Notes: generated by a model not told the origin, from the letters alone. Positions 21,095 to 31,513 are shown, numbered from the stretch's first letter. The stretch: 51,736 nucleotides of DNA from Lachnospiraceae bacterium (GCA_022768745.1 JALELK010000067.1:1-51736), one strand, 5' to 3'. Numbers and translations are program-made.

Positions 21095-21598
21095 TTAAAA
21101 TCTTCGTATCTGGTCGTTTTCGTCTCCCACATCCTTTTGGATGCTGCGAATCACCACATCATAAGAGTAGGAGGGATCTACCACAACGGTGGCAGTTTCT
21201 CCTACTTTTTTTCCGCGAATAGCCTTTCCTAACGGGGACTCAATGCTTACCATATCCCGCAGGGAACTACTGCGGATAGAGGTAACCAGTTTGTAGGTTT
21301 CCTCCATATCGTCCTCAGGAAAATAAAGGGTGACAATGGTGTTGATGCCAATCTGGTCGTCGGAGGAATGGTCCTCTATAATGGTGGCATTTTTCAGCAT
21401 TCTCTCCAGGTAACGAATCCGGCTCTCGTTTTGATTTTTAAATTTTTTTGCTGCATAGTATTCAAAATTTTCACTTAAGTCTCCCTGGGCTCTGGCTTCT
21501 TTTACCTCCTCAATGGCCTGCTTGCGGACCACCAGTTTTCTGTGCTCAATTTCTTTTTCTATTTTTTCTACATCTGAAGATGTCAATTGTTCTCCCAT
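21095..21598 (-). CDS. greA: Transcription elongation factor GreA
   Basis: Stimulates RNA cleavage by stalled RNA polymerase. The 167 residues contain the N-terminal coiled coil with the conserved tip motif EARAQGDLSENFEYYAAKK and the C-terminal FKBP-like domain (SPLGKAIRGKKVGE). ATG 21598 (minus) follows TGGAGGCGA; the frame is open 18 codons further upstream but without a start signal. Confidence 0.94.
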   Translation of the reverse strand: MGEQLTSSDVEKIEKEIEHRKLVVRKQAIEEVKEARAQGDLSENFEYYAAKKFKNQNESRIRYLERMLKNATIIEDHSSDDQIGINTIVTLYFPEDDMEETYKLVTSIRSSSLRDMVSIESPLGKAIRGKKVGETATVVVDPSYSYDVVIRSIQKDVGDENDQIRRF

Positions 21599-21629
21599 AG
21601 TATCGCCTCCACATAAAAAATACCTAATA

Positions 21630-21658
21630 ATGATAGCATAATACCAATACAAAGTAAA
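21630..21658 (-). promoter_or_regulatory. Extended -10 promoter for greA
   Basis: On the minus strand TTTACT (21658-21653) and TATCAT (21635-21630) are 17 bases apart, and the -10 is preceded by TGC, an extended -10 element. Confidence 0.55.
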
Positions 21659-21742
21659 AAAATATAGGAAATAAAAAAGATTTGTGATAAAATAATTCGT
21701 AGTGATGTCTAGAACTATGAAAGATTTGAAGGAAGGGTGTAA

Positions 21743-23473
21743 ATGATGAGCTATAGAGAAGTATACGAACAGTGGTGTAAAAATCCGTATTTTGATGAGG
21801 ATACAAGAAAGGAATTGCTGGATTTAGAAGGCAATGAGACAGAGATTGAGGATAGATTTTATCGCAATCTGGAATTTGGAACCGGTGGACTTCGTGGTGT
21901 AATTGGAGCCGGAACCAACCGTATGAACATTTATACAGTACGTCAGGCTACACAGGGACTGGCAAACTACATTATCTCCCAGAACGGACAGGATAAGGGT
22001 GTTGCCATTGCTTACGATTCAAGAATTATGTCCCCTGAATTTTCAGATGAAGCAGCTCTTTGCCTGAATGCAAACGGAATCAAGACTTATCGTTTTACCA
22101 GTCTTCGCCCTACACCGGAGCTTTCCTTTGCACTTCGGGAGTTGGGATGTATTGCCGGTATTGTTGTAACAGCCAGCCACAACCCACGAGAATATAATGG
22201 ATATAAGGTATACTGGGAAGATGGTGCCCAGGTAACACCTCCACACGATACCAATATTATGGATGAGGTGGCAAAGGTCACTTCCTTTGATATGGTTAAG
22301 ACTATGGATAAGGATACTGCAGTTGCTGCAGGCCTTTACCATGAGATCGGGGAAGAAATTGATGATAAATATATGGTAGAACTGAAAAAGCAGTCCATCC
22401 ATCCGGAAATCATCAAGGAGATGGCACAGGATATTACCATTGTCTATACTCCACTTCACGGCACAGGAAATATTCCGGTTCGTCGTGTTTTAAAGGAGCT
22501 GGGATTTGAAAAGGTATATGTGGTTAAAGAACAGGAACTGCCGGACGGCAATTTCCCAACCGTATCTTATCCAAACCCGGAGTCACCAAAGGCATTTGAG
22601 TTGGCTTTGAAATTGGCAAAGGAAGTGGATGCAGATATCGTTCTTGCCACTGATCCGGATGCAGACCGTCTTGGGGTTTACTGCAAAGATACAAAGACCG
22701 GAGAGTATGTTTCCTTTACCGGAAATATGTCAGGAATGTTGATTGCGGAATATATTTTAAGCGAGAGAAAAGCTACCGGAACTATGCCGGAAAATCCTGC
22801 TATGGTTGAGTCTATTGTTACCACAGATATGGCAAAGGCTATCGCTGCAGCCTACGATGTGGAATTGATTGAAGTGTTGACAGGATTTAAGTTTATCGGT
22901 GAGCAGATTCGTCTGTTTGAGGAGAATCACAACCACAACTATGTGTTTGGCTTAGAGGAAAGCTATGGTTGCCTTACCGGTACTTACGCCAGAGATAAGG
23001 ATGCCTGTGTGGCAGTTATGATGCTCTGTGAGGTAGCTTCCTGGTATAAAAAACAGGGCAAAACCCTCTGGGATGCAATGATAGAAATGTATGAAAAATA
23101 TGGCTACTACAAGGAAGGTCAGGAGCCAATCGAGTTAAAGGGTAAGGACGGAGCGGAAAAGATTCAGCAGTTGATGTCCGGTGCCAGAGAGAGCTTCCCT
23201 GAGACAATGGGAGAATACAAGGTTCTGGCCGTTCGCGATTATATGACAGACACCCGTAAGGATATGGTAACCGGTGAAGTGGGAAGCACAGGATTGCCAA
23301 AGTCCAATGTTATCTATTATGAATTGGATAACCAGAGCTGGTGTTGCGTGCGTCCTTCCGGTACAGAGCCAAAGATTAAGTTCTACTTTGGTGTTAAGGG
23401 AGATTCCTTCCAGGATGCCGAGGACAAATATGAGGGGTTAAAGAAAGCAATGCTTTCCTACTACGGACAGTAG
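21743..23473 (+). CDS. Phosphoglucomutase/phosphomannomutase (alpha-D-phosphohexomutase)
   Basis: Interconverts sugar 1- and 6-phosphates through a phosphoserine, feeding nucleotide-sugar or glycogen routes. The 576 residues match the longer PgcA-type members. Motifs: TASHNPREYNGYK with active S145, the metal loop DPDADRLG (D304, D306, D308), the sugar loop GLEESYGC and the phosphate loop RPSGTEPK. Two adjacent ATG codons (21743 and 21746) follow AAGGAAGGG. Exact sugar preference cannot be read from sequence. Confidence 0.93.
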   Translation: MMSYREVYEQWCKNPYFDEDTRKELLDLEGNETEIEDRFYRNLEFGTGGLRGVIGAGTNRMNIYTVRQATQGLANYIISQNGQDKGVAIAYDSRIMSPEFSDEAALCLNANGIKTYRFTSLRPTPELSFALRELGCIAGIVVTASHNPREYNGYKVYWEDGAQVTPPHDTNIMDEVAKVTSFDMVKTMDKDTAVAAGLYHEIGEEIDDKYMVELKKQSIHPEIIKEMAQDITIVYTPLHGTGNIPVRRVLKELGFEKVYVVKEQELPDGNFPTVSYPNPESPKAFELALKLAKEVDADIVLATDPDADRLGVYCKDTKTGEYVSFTGNMSGMLIAEYILSERKATGTMPENPAMVESIVTTDMAKAIAAAYDVELIEVLTGFKFIGEQIRLFEENHNHNYVFGLEESYGCLTGTYARDKDACVAVMMLCEVASWYKKQGKTLWDAMIEMYEKYGYYKEGQEPIELKGKDGAEKIQQLMSGARESFPETMGEYKVLAVRDYMTDTRKDMVTGEVGSTGLPKSNVIYYELDNQSWCCVRPSGTEPKIKFYFGVKGDSFQDAEDKYEGLKKAMLSYYGQ

Positions 23474-23500
23474 TCTTTAAAGAATGTATTGGGTGGAATT

Positions 23501-25108
23501 ATGTTAAAGATTTTTTTAGTAGAAGACGAATTTGTAATGCGTGAAGGCATTAAGAACAATGTAGATTGGAAGGCTCATGGATATGAGTTTTGTGGAGAGG
23601 CAGCCGATGGAGAGGTTGCCTTTCCTATGATACAGAAGTTGAAACCGGATATTGTAATCACAGATATTCGGATGCCTTTTATGGACGGATTGGAACTGAG
23701 CAAGCTGATAAAAAAGGAAATGCCCTGGATAGAGATTATCATTCTCACCGGGTTTGAGGAGTTTGCCTATGCAAAGGAGGCAATCAAAATCGGGGTTGCC
23801 CAGTATTTGTCAAAGCCAATCAGCGGAGACGAACTGTTGCAGGAACTGGATCTTCTTTCGGATAAGATTTTAGAGAAAAAGAGAGATCGGGAAATTCAGG
23901 AGCAGTATAACCGGGAGATGGAAGAAAACAATCAAAAGAATCTCAAGGACTTTTTCCAGGATCTGGTGTCCGGGGAACAGTCGCCGGCAAAACTCCATGA
24001 GATGGCAGAACAACTGGGGATTGATATTTCCGCTATGTGGTATAATATCATACTGGTTCAGTTGAAATCCGGAAAAAATTCAGAGGAGAGTTTTTCCAAC
24101 AGCATGGTGAATGCGGAGGAAGAAATCCGTCTCTGGGGAGAGAAAAATCATCTTTTGGTTTTCGACCGGGGATTGGAAGGAATGGCGTTTCTTTTCAAAG
24201 GAGACTCGGAGGAGGAAGTACAGCAGTTGCAGAATGACTGCACAGATCAGTTGGAAAAAACTTTATCCGAATATAAGGACATCAAATACTTTGGCGGAAT
24301 CGGAAAACCGGTAAAACGATTGCGGGAATTGCCGGAGTCTTTTGAGAGTGCAAGGATTGCTTTTGCTCATCGCTATCTGCTCTCTGAGAGTACCATTATA
24401 AACAGCGACTCCATTCAGGAGAATGAGGACGATTTTGATATTGAAAATGTAAATCCGAAGCAGGTGGACCGGTCCAGAGTGTTGGAATTTTTAAAGCTGG
24501 GAAATCAGGAAGAGACAAAGTATTTTGTGGATGAATTCTTTAAGGAAATTGGCAAGAATGCCATTCAGTCCAGCATTTTCAGACAGTACATAGTGATGGA
24601 TGCCTATTTCTGCGTCAAAGAATTTGTTGAAAATCTGGAATTGTCCAGCGAGGATATCACACCTCCGGATTTTACTTCCGGAGCTTTGAAGGATGAGGCA
24701 GGGGCCAGAGAGTATGTGACTTCTGTGATACATACGGCAGTTATGTTGAGAGAGCAGACAGCAAATGACCGATATCGAGGTGTGGTAACCCAGGTGATGC
24801 AGTACATCGAAGAAAACTACGGAGATGAGGATTTGTCATTGAATCAGGTGGCAGCGCATGTAAATTTTTCGCCGAATCATCTCAGCACCATTTTCAGTCA
24901 GCAGACAAATCAGACATTTATCAAATATCTCACGGATTATCGTATGAGCAAAGCAAAAGAACTGTTGCGGTGTACCGGAGATAAGAGCAGTGTCATCAGT
25001 ATGAAAGTGGGATACAAGGATCCCCATTATTTTTCTTACTTGTTTAAGAAGACCCAGGGAATGACACCGACACAGTATCGCGGAAATAAAAATACAAAGG
25101 GGGAATAG
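23501..25108 (+). CDS. YesN-type response regulator with AraC DNA-binding domain
   Basis: Cytoplasmic transcription factor of 535 residues. An N-terminal receiver domain carries the phosphoacceptor D55 (ITDIRMPFMDG) and a KP pair near residue 105. A long middle region follows, and the last 100 residues form an AraC-type double helix-turn-helix (VNFSPNHLSTIFSQ to SYLFKKTQGMTPTQYR). ATG 23501 is preferred to TTG 23489. The partner kinase lies 4 bases downstream, and the sugar importer after that is the likely target. Confidence 0.94.
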   Translation: MLKIFLVEDEFVMREGIKNNVDWKAHGYEFCGEAADGEVAFPMIQKLKPDIVITDIRMPFMDGLELSKLIKKEMPWIEIIILTGFEEFAYAKEAIKIGVAQYLSKPISGDELLQELDLLSDKILEKKRDREIQEQYNREMEENNQKNLKDFFQDLVSGEQSPAKLHEMAEQLGIDISAMWYNIILVQLKSGKNSEESFSNSMVNAEEEIRLWGEKNHLLVFDRGLEGMAFLFKGDSEEEVQQLQNDCTDQLEKTLSEYKDIKYFGGIGKPVKRLRELPESFESARIAFAHRYLLSESTIINSDSIQENEDDFDIENVNPKQVDRSRVLEFLKLGNQEETKYFVDEFFKEIGKNAIQSSIFRQYIVMDAYFCVKEFVENLELSSEDITPPDFTSGALKDEAGAREYVTSVIHTAVMLREQTANDRYRGVVTQVMQYIEENYGDEDLSLNQVAAHVNFSPNHLSTIFSQQTNQTFIKYLTDYRMSKAKELLRCTGDKSSVISMKVGYKDPHYFSYLFKKTQGMTPTQYRGNKNTKGE

Positions 25109-25112
25109 GGAT

Positions 25113-26564
25113 ATGTGGAAGGGATGGAAACAATTTTATAATCGCTCCGGTTTAGCGACAAAAATACGTCTGTCCTATCTCATTTTGCTTGTCCCTGTTT
25201 CTCTGATTCTGTTTTATTCTCTGTTTAACCTTTGGTACAGCAATCAGCGATACGAAGACATGATAAATTCTACTCTGGTCGCCAGCGAGTTTAGTTTGGA
25301 TTTTAAAAAAGATTTTGACTACGAAATTTATCTTTTGATTGTTGGAAATAAGTCGGTGGACGAATCCAAAACAGGGGAAATGCTGGCAAAGGCAAATGGT
25401 ATCGTCGACGGCTTGGAGGACATTACAGAATCAAAGAATAATCAGAAACGATTAGACAACATTAAAAAATATCTTACAAATCTTGATACATACACAAAAC
25501 GAATTAAGAGAAACATAGAAGAGGGAAATCTTTATCAGCAGAACTTGGAAATCTGGGAAAATGATGTGCAGATTGTTACCACTTTAGTCCGGGATGAAAT
25601 TTCCCAGTATACCTATTATGAAGTCCGGGCTATGCAGCAGACCAGAGAGGATTATCAAAGATTCTTCAAAAATATGATTCGGTTTTGTGTGATTTCCTTT
25701 ATCATCATTCTGGGTGTGGATTTATTTCTATCCTATTATATTCCCAGAAGTATCACCAAACCTTTCAGAGAATTAAATGAAGTGACAAAACAGGTGGCTC
25801 AGGGAAATCTGTCTGTTCGGTCCAATGTGCAGACCGGAGAGGAAGCAGCCATGCTCAGCGATTCTATGAATATTATGATTGATAAGATTAATGAGTTACT
25901 GGAGCAGGTAAAAACCGAGCAGATTCGCCTTAGGAAGGCAGAATTTGAATTGCTTCAGGCTCAGATTAACCCGCACTTTCTTTACAATACCTTAGATGCC
26001 ATTATCTGGCTGGCAGAGGCCGGCGAGCAGAAAAGGGTGGTTAGCATGGTGAGAAATCTTTCTGACTTCTTCCGCACATCCTTAAACCGGGGAAAGGATA
26101 AGAACTCTATCAAAGAGGAATTGCTTCATGTGAGAAGCTATCTGGAAATTCAAAAGGTGCGCTATCAAGATATTTTAAGCTATGAGATTGATGTACCTGA
26201 GGAACTTAACAGATACAGCATTCCGAAAATCACCATTCAGCCACTGGTGGAAAATGCCCTTTATCACGGCATAAAGAACAAAAGAGGGATGGGGCACATT
26301 CTGATTCAGGGTATTATGAAGGAAGATTGTTACGAAATCATTGTAAAGGACGATGGTATCGGTATTAGCAGAGACCGGTTGATACAGGTGCAGAATGGCA
26401 TTAAAAATAAGGTCCTCACAGGAAAGGACTTTTTCGGATTATACAACGTAAATGAGAGAATCCGCCTGAACTTTGGAGAGGGATACGGAATACAAATCAA
26501 TAGTATCGCCGGGGAGGAGACCACAGTAAAAATCATACTTCCCTATGTAGTTATGGAACAGTAA
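25113..26564 (+). CDS. YesM-type sensor histidine kinase
   Basis: Membrane kinase of 483 residues, partner of the preceding regulator. Two membrane helices (about 18-40 and 187-210) flank an extracellular sensor of about 150 residues. A HAMP linker follows, then a His_kinase domain with phosphoacceptor H288 in NPHFLYNTLDAI and an ATPase domain (PLVENALYHGI, DDGIGI). The sensor may detect a sugar directly or through one of the binding proteins encoded downstream; this is inferred from position only. Confidence 0.94.
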   Translation: MWKGWKQFYNRSGLATKIRLSYLILLVPVSLILFYSLFNLWYSNQRYEDMINSTLVASEFSLDFKKDFDYEIYLLIVGNKSVDESKTGEMLAKANGIVDGLEDITESKNNQKRLDNIKKYLTNLDTYTKRIKRNIEEGNLYQQNLEIWENDVQIVTTLVRDEISQYTYYEVRAMQQTREDYQRFFKNMIRFCVISFIIILGVDLFLSYYIPRSITKPFRELNEVTKQVAQGNLSVRSNVQTGEEAAMLSDSMNIMIDKINELLEQVKTEQIRLRKAEFELLQAQINPHFLYNTLDAIIWLAEAGEQKRVVSMVRNLSDFFRTSLNRGKDKNSIKEELLHVRSYLEIQKVRYQDILSYEIDVPEELNRYSIPKITIQPLVENALYHGIKNKRGMGHILIQGIMKEDCYEIIVKDDGIGISRDRLIQVQNGIKNKVLTGKDFFGLYNVNERIRLNFGEGYGIQINSIAGEETTVKIILPYVVMEQ

Positions 26565-26742
26565 AACCCTGTCATAAAAAAATCAACTTTTATTTTAAAA
26601 AATTTAACTGACAAGGGATGGCAAAGAAGAATTTTAACCTTTTAAAGACTTTTCTATATGGATAAATCCCACCGGAACTCATAGAATGAAATACATCAAA
26701 GGGATGGTCCTTAAAATAAAATAATGTTAGGGAGGTATTTTT

Positions 26743-27723
26743 ATGAAGAAGAAAATTCTAGCAGCCATCTTAGTACTTACAATGGTAGTCGGACTTACCG
26801 CTTGTGGAAAGAAAGCAAGCAGCAGCGACACATCAAAGGACAGCGGATCAGATATGATCAAGGTTGGTGTCATCAACAATGATCCAAACGAGTCTGGTTA
26901 TCGTACAGCAAATGATAAGGATATGAAGAAGATGTTCACAAAGGAGAATGGATATGACGCTTCATTTGCTTACAGCTTAAAGAACGATGAGCAGATTGCA
27001 GCAGCACAGAAGTTCATTCAGGATGGAGTTGATTACTTACTCCTCTCAGCAGCTGATACAGCTGGTTGGGATTCTGTATTAAAGGATGCTCAGGAGCAGG
27101 GAACAAGAGTTATCTTATTTGACCGTACAATCGATGCAGATGACAGCCTTTATGAAGCATCTATCGTATCCGATATGGACAAAGAAGGTGAAACAGCAGT
27201 TAACTGGTTAGCAGACCAGAAACTTGACGAGTACAACATCATTCACATTCAGGGTGTTATGGGTTCAGCAGCTCAGAAGGGTCGTACCGGAGCTTTGGAC
27301 GCAAAGAAGGGTGAATGGAACATCGTTACACAGCAGACAGCTGAGTGGAACGCTGAGAAAGCACAGCAGATTGTTCAGGCAGAGATTGACAAGGGAACAA
27401 AGTTCAACGTAATCTACGCTGAGAACGACGACATGGCTAAAGGTGCTGTAGCAGCTCTTGACAAAGCAAACATTTCTCATGGTGTTGGCAAAGACGTTAT
27501 CGTAATGGGCTTTGACTGCAACAAGTGGGCTTTGGAAGAACTTAAGGCTGGTAACTGGAACTATGATGGACAGTGTAACCCATTCCAGGCTTCTTACATT
27601 GATGAAATCATCAAGAAACTTGAAAACGGCGAGAAACTTTCAGACAAGGTTGTAGTTATGGATGAGAAGGGATTCGATGCAACTACAATCACAGATGATG
27701 ATGTAAATACATACGGAATCTAA
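26743..27723 (+). CDS. Sugar ABC transporter binding lipoprotein, first copy
   Basis: Extracellular sugar-binding lipoprotein of 326 residues. The signal peptide ends in the lipobox LTAC at C21. The mature part is a periplasmic-binding-protein type I fold close to YtfQ (galactofuranose): GWDSVLKDAQEQG, then LFDRTIDADD. It has a strong AGGGAGG binding site and heavy use of common codons, suggesting high expression. A stable hairpin follows it, before the ATPase gene. The ligand is likely a furanose-form sugar or pentose by family. Confidence 0.9.
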   Translation: MKKKILAAILVLTMVVGLTACGKKASSSDTSKDSGSDMIKVGVINNDPNESGYRTANDKDMKKMFTKENGYDASFAYSLKNDEQIAAAQKFIQDGVDYLLLSAADTAGWDSVLKDAQEQGTRVILFDRTIDADDSLYEASIVSDMDKEGETAVNWLADQKLDEYNIIHIQGVMGSAAQKGRTGALDAKKGEWNIVTQQTAEWNAEKAQQIVQAEIDKGTKFNVIYAENDDMAKGAVAALDKANISHGVGKDVIVMGFDCNKWALEELKAGNWNYDGQCNPFQASYIDEIIKKLENGEKLSDKVVVMDEKGFDATTITDDDVNTYGI

Positions 27724-27752
27724 TATCTACAACAAAAAATAAAGAGTATAAG

Positions 27753-27801
27753 AAAGCGTGGTGCAGCGTAAAGATTCTACGCAAGGCATCACGCTTTTTT
27801 T
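27753..27801 (+). terminator. Hairpin after the binding protein (terminator/attenuator)
   Basis: A 12-bp outer stem (aaagcgtggtgc / gcatcacgcttt) and a 5-bp inner stem (gcgta / tacgc) are followed by a T run. It lies within the transporter operon, 20 bases before the ATPase gene, so partial read-through would give more binding protein than transporter. Confidence 0.85.
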
Positions 27802-27821
27802 AAAAAAGGAGTGAAACGTCA

Positions 27822-29336
27822 GTGAGTAATAACATCATTTTGGAAATGAAAAATATTAACAAGTCGTTTCCGGGTGTCCGCGCTTTGCAGGGTGTAGATT
27901 TCAAACTGAACAAAGGTGAAATCCATGCACTGATGGGCGAAAATGGTGCGGGCAAGTCCACCTTGATAAAGGTATTGACAGGTGTTTATGAAAAGGATGA
28001 AGGTCATATCTATATTGACGGAAGTGATAAGGAGACCGTCATTCATTCACCTCAGGATGCCCAGAAGGCAGGTATCAGTACTGTTTATCAGGAGATTACA
28101 TTATGTCCCAACTTATCAGTTGCGGAAAATATGTATATCGGACGTACCGAGGGCGCGACTACAAATTGGAAAAAGATGAATCAGGATGCAGATAAACTTC
28201 TGAAATCCTTGGATATTCCGGCAAAGGCCACACAGCAGTTGGGAAGCTGTTCCATTGCGGTGCAGCAGATGGTGGCAATTGCCCGTGCAGTTGATATGGA
28301 TTGTAAGGTCCTGATTTTAGATGAGCCTACTTCCTCTTTGGATGAGCAGGAAGTTGAAAAGCTCTTTGGTCTTATGAGAGATTTGAAGGCAAGAGGGGTT
28401 GGTATCATTTTTGTTACCCATTTTCTGGATCAGGTATATGAAGTCTGTGACAAAATTACTGTATTACGGGATGGACAGTTGGTAGGAGAATATACCATTT
28501 CTGAACTGCCCCGTGTAAAACTGGTTGCCAAGATGCTGGGTAAGGAGTTGGATGATATGTCCGACATCCGGGGCGAACAGGAGGCGTACAGTGGAGAGGA
28601 TGCATCGGATGTGGTGCTGGAGGCAGAAGGCCTTTACAGTGATGCCGGGATTAAACCGTTTGATTTCTACATCAAGAAGGGAGAGGTCAATGGATTTACC
28701 GGACTTCTCGGTTCCGGACGAAGTGAATGTGTCCGTGCCATCTTTGGAGCTGACCGTGTATTAGGCGGAAAGGTTAAAAAGAACGGTAAAGAAGTAAAGA
28801 TTTCCAAACCTTTAGATGCGATGAAAAATGGTATTGCCTATCTTCCTGAGGACCGGAAGAAGGATGGTATCATCGGTGATTTGTCTGTCCGGGACAATAT
28901 TATTATTGCATCCCAGGTTCTCCGGGGATTCTTTAAACCATATACAAAGGCCCAGGCAAACAAATTTGCAGAGGAATATATTAAACTTCTGGACATCAAA
29001 ACAGCATCTGCGGATACACCGATTAAGTCTTTGTCCGGTGGTAACCAGCAGAAGGTAATACTGGCCCGCTGGTTGATGACCCATCCGGAATATCTGATTT
29101 TGGATGAGCCTACCCGTGGTATTGATGTGGGTACAAAGATTGAAATTCAAAAGTTGGTTTTAAAACTTGCTTCAGAGGGAATGAGCGTTACCTTTATTTC
29201 TTCCGAGACAGACGAGATGCTTCGTACTTGTTCAAGAATGGTGGTTATGAGAGACCGTAAAGTAGTTGGAGAACTTTCCGGCGAAGACTTAACCCAGAAC
29301 AAGATTATGAGTACAATTGCTGGAGGTGAAAAATAA
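27822..29336 (+). CDS. ytfR: Sugar ABC transporter ATPase, two nucleotide-binding domains
   Basis: Energises the furanose-type importer from the cytoplasmic side. The 504 residues hold two ATPase domains, as in the RbsA/AraG/YtfR group. The first has Walker A GENGAGKST and Walker B LILDEPTSS. The second has the degenerate Walker A LLGSGRSE usual for this group, signature LSGGNQQKV and LILDEPTRGID. GTG start after AAGGAG. Two permease genes follow with 2-base spacing. Confidence 0.93.
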   Translation: MSNNIILEMKNINKSFPGVRALQGVDFKLNKGEIHALMGENGAGKSTLIKVLTGVYEKDEGHIYIDGSDKETVIHSPQDAQKAGISTVYQEITLCPNLSVAENMYIGRTEGATTNWKKMNQDADKLLKSLDIPAKATQQLGSCSIAVQQMVAIARAVDMDCKVLILDEPTSSLDEQEVEKLFGLMRDLKARGVGIIFVTHFLDQVYEVCDKITVLRDGQLVGEYTISELPRVKLVAKMLGKELDDMSDIRGEQEAYSGEDASDVVLEAEGLYSDAGIKPFDFYIKKGEVNGFTGLLGSGRSECVRAIFGADRVLGGKVKKNGKEVKISKPLDAMKNGIAYLPEDRKKDGIIGDLSVRDNIIIASQVLRGFFKPYTKAQANKFAEEYIKLLDIKTASADTPIKSLSGGNQQKVILARWLMTHPEYLILDEPTRGIDVGTKIEIQKLVLKLASEGMSVTFISSETDEMLRTCSRMVVMRDRKVVGELSGEDLTQNKIMSTIAGGEK

Positions 29337-29338
29337 TC

Positions 29339-30427
29339 ATGGGAAAAACAGGTGTTAAAAATGAAAAAGGGTCTGGCTTTCTTGGAAAGATTGTTCGTCA
29401 GCAGTTGTTTATACCGATTGCAGCTTTATTGATTTTGGCAATTTTCAACCTGATTGCAGATCCATCCTTCTTTAAGATTACAATGGGTCAGAGCAGTTCG
29501 GGAGATCCGGTTCTGTCAGGATATCTGATTACCATTCTTGACTATGGTTCAGAACTTGCGATTCTTGCGATCGGAATGACTTTGGTTACCGCAGCATCCG
29601 GAGGACAGGATATTTCTGTCGGTGCAGCTATCGCCATTGCCGGTAGTGTGATCCTTCGGGTTCTTTGCGGAACAAATTCCAGACCGGAAGAACTTCGGAC
29701 TTCCGTATTTGTGGCATTCCTTGTGGCTTGCGTTGTGGCGATGCTCTTTGGTGCCTTTAACGGTATACTGGTGGCGTATTTCAAGATACAACCTATGGTG
29801 GCCACATTGATACTTTACACAGCGGGACGTTCTATCGCTGCATGGATTAACAACAATGAGCTGCCAATTATCAGTGAACCGAGTTTCGCATACTATGGTG
29901 GATTTATTCCGGGAATTCCGATTCCCACGCCATTTTTCATTGCTATGATATGCGTGATTATCACAGCACTGGTTTTGAAGTTTACAAATCTGGGACTCTA
30001 TACACAGGCTGTTGGAATCAACGAAGATTCTTCCCGGTTAAATGGTTTGAATCCGTTATTTATCAAGTTTTTAAGTTTTGTTATTTTAGGACTGTGTGTA
30101 GCGGTGGTTGGTCTGATTAAGGTCAGCCGTTTCCAGACCATTAACTATTCCGTTGTTGCAAAAGATATTGAAATGGATGCCATCCTTGCAGTGGCTCTTG
30201 GTGGAAATGCTTTGAGCGGTGGAAAGTTTAATATGGCAGCATCCATCTTAGGTGCGTATGTTATTCAGTTTTTGACAACAACTTTGTATAAGTTTAACGT
30301 TCAGTCAGATGCCCTTCCTGCTTACAAGGCAGTTGTGGTTATCCTGCTGGTTGTGCTCAGTGCACCATCCGTTAGAGCAAAGCTCTCTAAAATTGGAAAA
30401 AATCGTAGAGTAAAGGAGGTTGCATAG
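29339..30427 (+). CDS. ytfT: Sugar ABC transporter permease, YtfT type
   Basis: Membrane permease of 362 residues with about eight to ten helices. Segments such as LAIGMTLVTAASGGQDISVG and the late EMDAILAVALGG resemble YtfT of the galactofuranose importer more than RbsC. It pairs with the next gene to form a heterodimeric channel. Confidence 0.9.
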   Translation: MGKTGVKNEKGSGFLGKIVRQQLFIPIAALLILAIFNLIADPSFFKITMGQSSSGDPVLSGYLITILDYGSELAILAIGMTLVTAASGGQDISVGAAIAIAGSVILRVLCGTNSRPEELRTSVFVAFLVACVVAMLFGAFNGILVAYFKIQPMVATLILYTAGRSIAAWINNNELPIISEPSFAYYGGFIPGIPIPTPFFIAMICVIITALVLKFTNLGLYTQAVGINEDSSRLNGLNPLFIKFLSFVILGLCVAVVGLIKVSRFQTINYSVVAKDIEMDAILAVALGGNALSGGKFNMAASILGAYVIQFLTTTLYKFNVQSDALPAYKAVVVILLVVLSAPSVRAKLSKIGKNRRVKEVA

Positions 30428-30429
30428 TT

Positions 30430-31485
30430 ATGACAAACAAATCTTCTGCTACGAAAAAAGGTTTTGGTAGTAAATCAAAAAATATGTCAGACACAAATAT
30501 GTTGCTGACAATCACCATTGTCATCTTCTTTGTGATGTATATTGGTGCAATTTTATTCCTGGGAGAAGGATTTTTGAAACCCCAGACATTTCTTAGTATT
30601 TTATCATCCAATGCAGCTTTGATTATCACATCCTGTGGTATGAGTATTGTAATGATTACCGGCGGAATTGATATTTCCGTAGGTGGTGTGGTTGCTTTGG
30701 TAAGTATGTGCAGTGCTGTATATCTGGATAAGCAAAACGGAAGTGTGGGAGGAGCAATCCTGATTTCCCTTGCTATTGGTTTGGCATTCGGTATTGTTCA
30801 GGGATTCTTAGTAGCATACTTAGACATTCAGCCGTTTATCGTATCTCTGGCAGGTATGTTCTTTGCCCGTGGTATGACAACCATTGTAAACAACAAACCA
30901 TTTAACGTTGAAAACAAGGCATTCGTTGCCTTGAAGGATGCCAGAGTGATTGTTCCGGGACTTGGTTCTGTGAACCGTCTTGGAAAATACATTGATGCCT
31001 ACGTGGAAATCGGTGTTGTTGTGGCACTTTTAGTAGTGCTGGCTCTGTTTATCATCCTTCGCTGGACAAAGCTTGGACGTGGCTTTTATGCAGTGGGCGG
31101 AAATGCCCAAAGTGCATTGATGCTTGGTATCAATGTTAAGAGAACCAAGTTCATTTCCCATGTGCTCTGCAGTTTGCTGGCAGGTATCGGAGGTTTTGTA
31201 TATTTCATGCACGTTGGTTCCGGCTCTCCGTCTCATGCAATGGGAATGGAAATGAATGCCATTGCTTCTTCCATCATTGGTGGAACAATGCTGACCGGTG
31301 GTGTAGGAAATATTATCGGTACACTTTTCGGAGTTCTCTCACTGAGTACGATTCAGAATATCGTAGCTTCAGCGGGATTTGATGAGGCTTGGTGGACCGG
31401 TATTACAATCGCCGTTATGCTGTGCCTGTTCTTAGTCATTCAAAGTGTTGTTATGGCGAAAAAGAAAAAAACAGTTCAATCATAA
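30430..31485 (+). CDS. yjfF: Sugar ABC transporter permease, YjfF type
   Basis: Second permease, 351 residues, with the family motif GGIDISVGGVVALV and segments FIVSLAGMFFARG, AVGGNAQSALMLGI and ASSIIGGTMLTGGVG that match YjfF closely. Together with the two preceding genes and the binding proteins it forms a furanose-sugar importer; homologues in Bifidobacterium (FruEKFG) take up fructose and pentoses, so the substrate is open. Confidence 0.9.
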   Translation: MTNKSSATKKGFGSKSKNMSDTNMLLTITIVIFFVMYIGAILFLGEGFLKPQTFLSILSSNAALIITSCGMSIVMITGGIDISVGGVVALVSMCSAVYLDKQNGSVGGAILISLAIGLAFGIVQGFLVAYLDIQPFIVSLAGMFFARGMTTIVNNKPFNVENKAFVALKDARVIVPGLGSVNRLGKYIDAYVEIGVVVALLVVLALFIILRWTKLGRGFYAVGGNAQSALMLGINVKRTKFISHVLCSLLAGIGGFVYFMHVGSGSPSHAMGMEMNAIASSIIGGTMLTGGVGNIIGTLFGVLSLSTIQNIVASAGFDEAWWTGITIAVMLCLFLVIQSVVMAKKKKTVQS

Positions 31486-31513
31486 AATACCCTATATACC
31501 TTATAAAATAGTA

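Noticed and set aside
26565-26742. Searched for a riboswitch or catabolite operator before the first sugar-binding protein
   Set aside because: No conserved riboswitch core, no clear terminator/antiterminator pair and no convincing cre site; only AT-rich sequence is visible.
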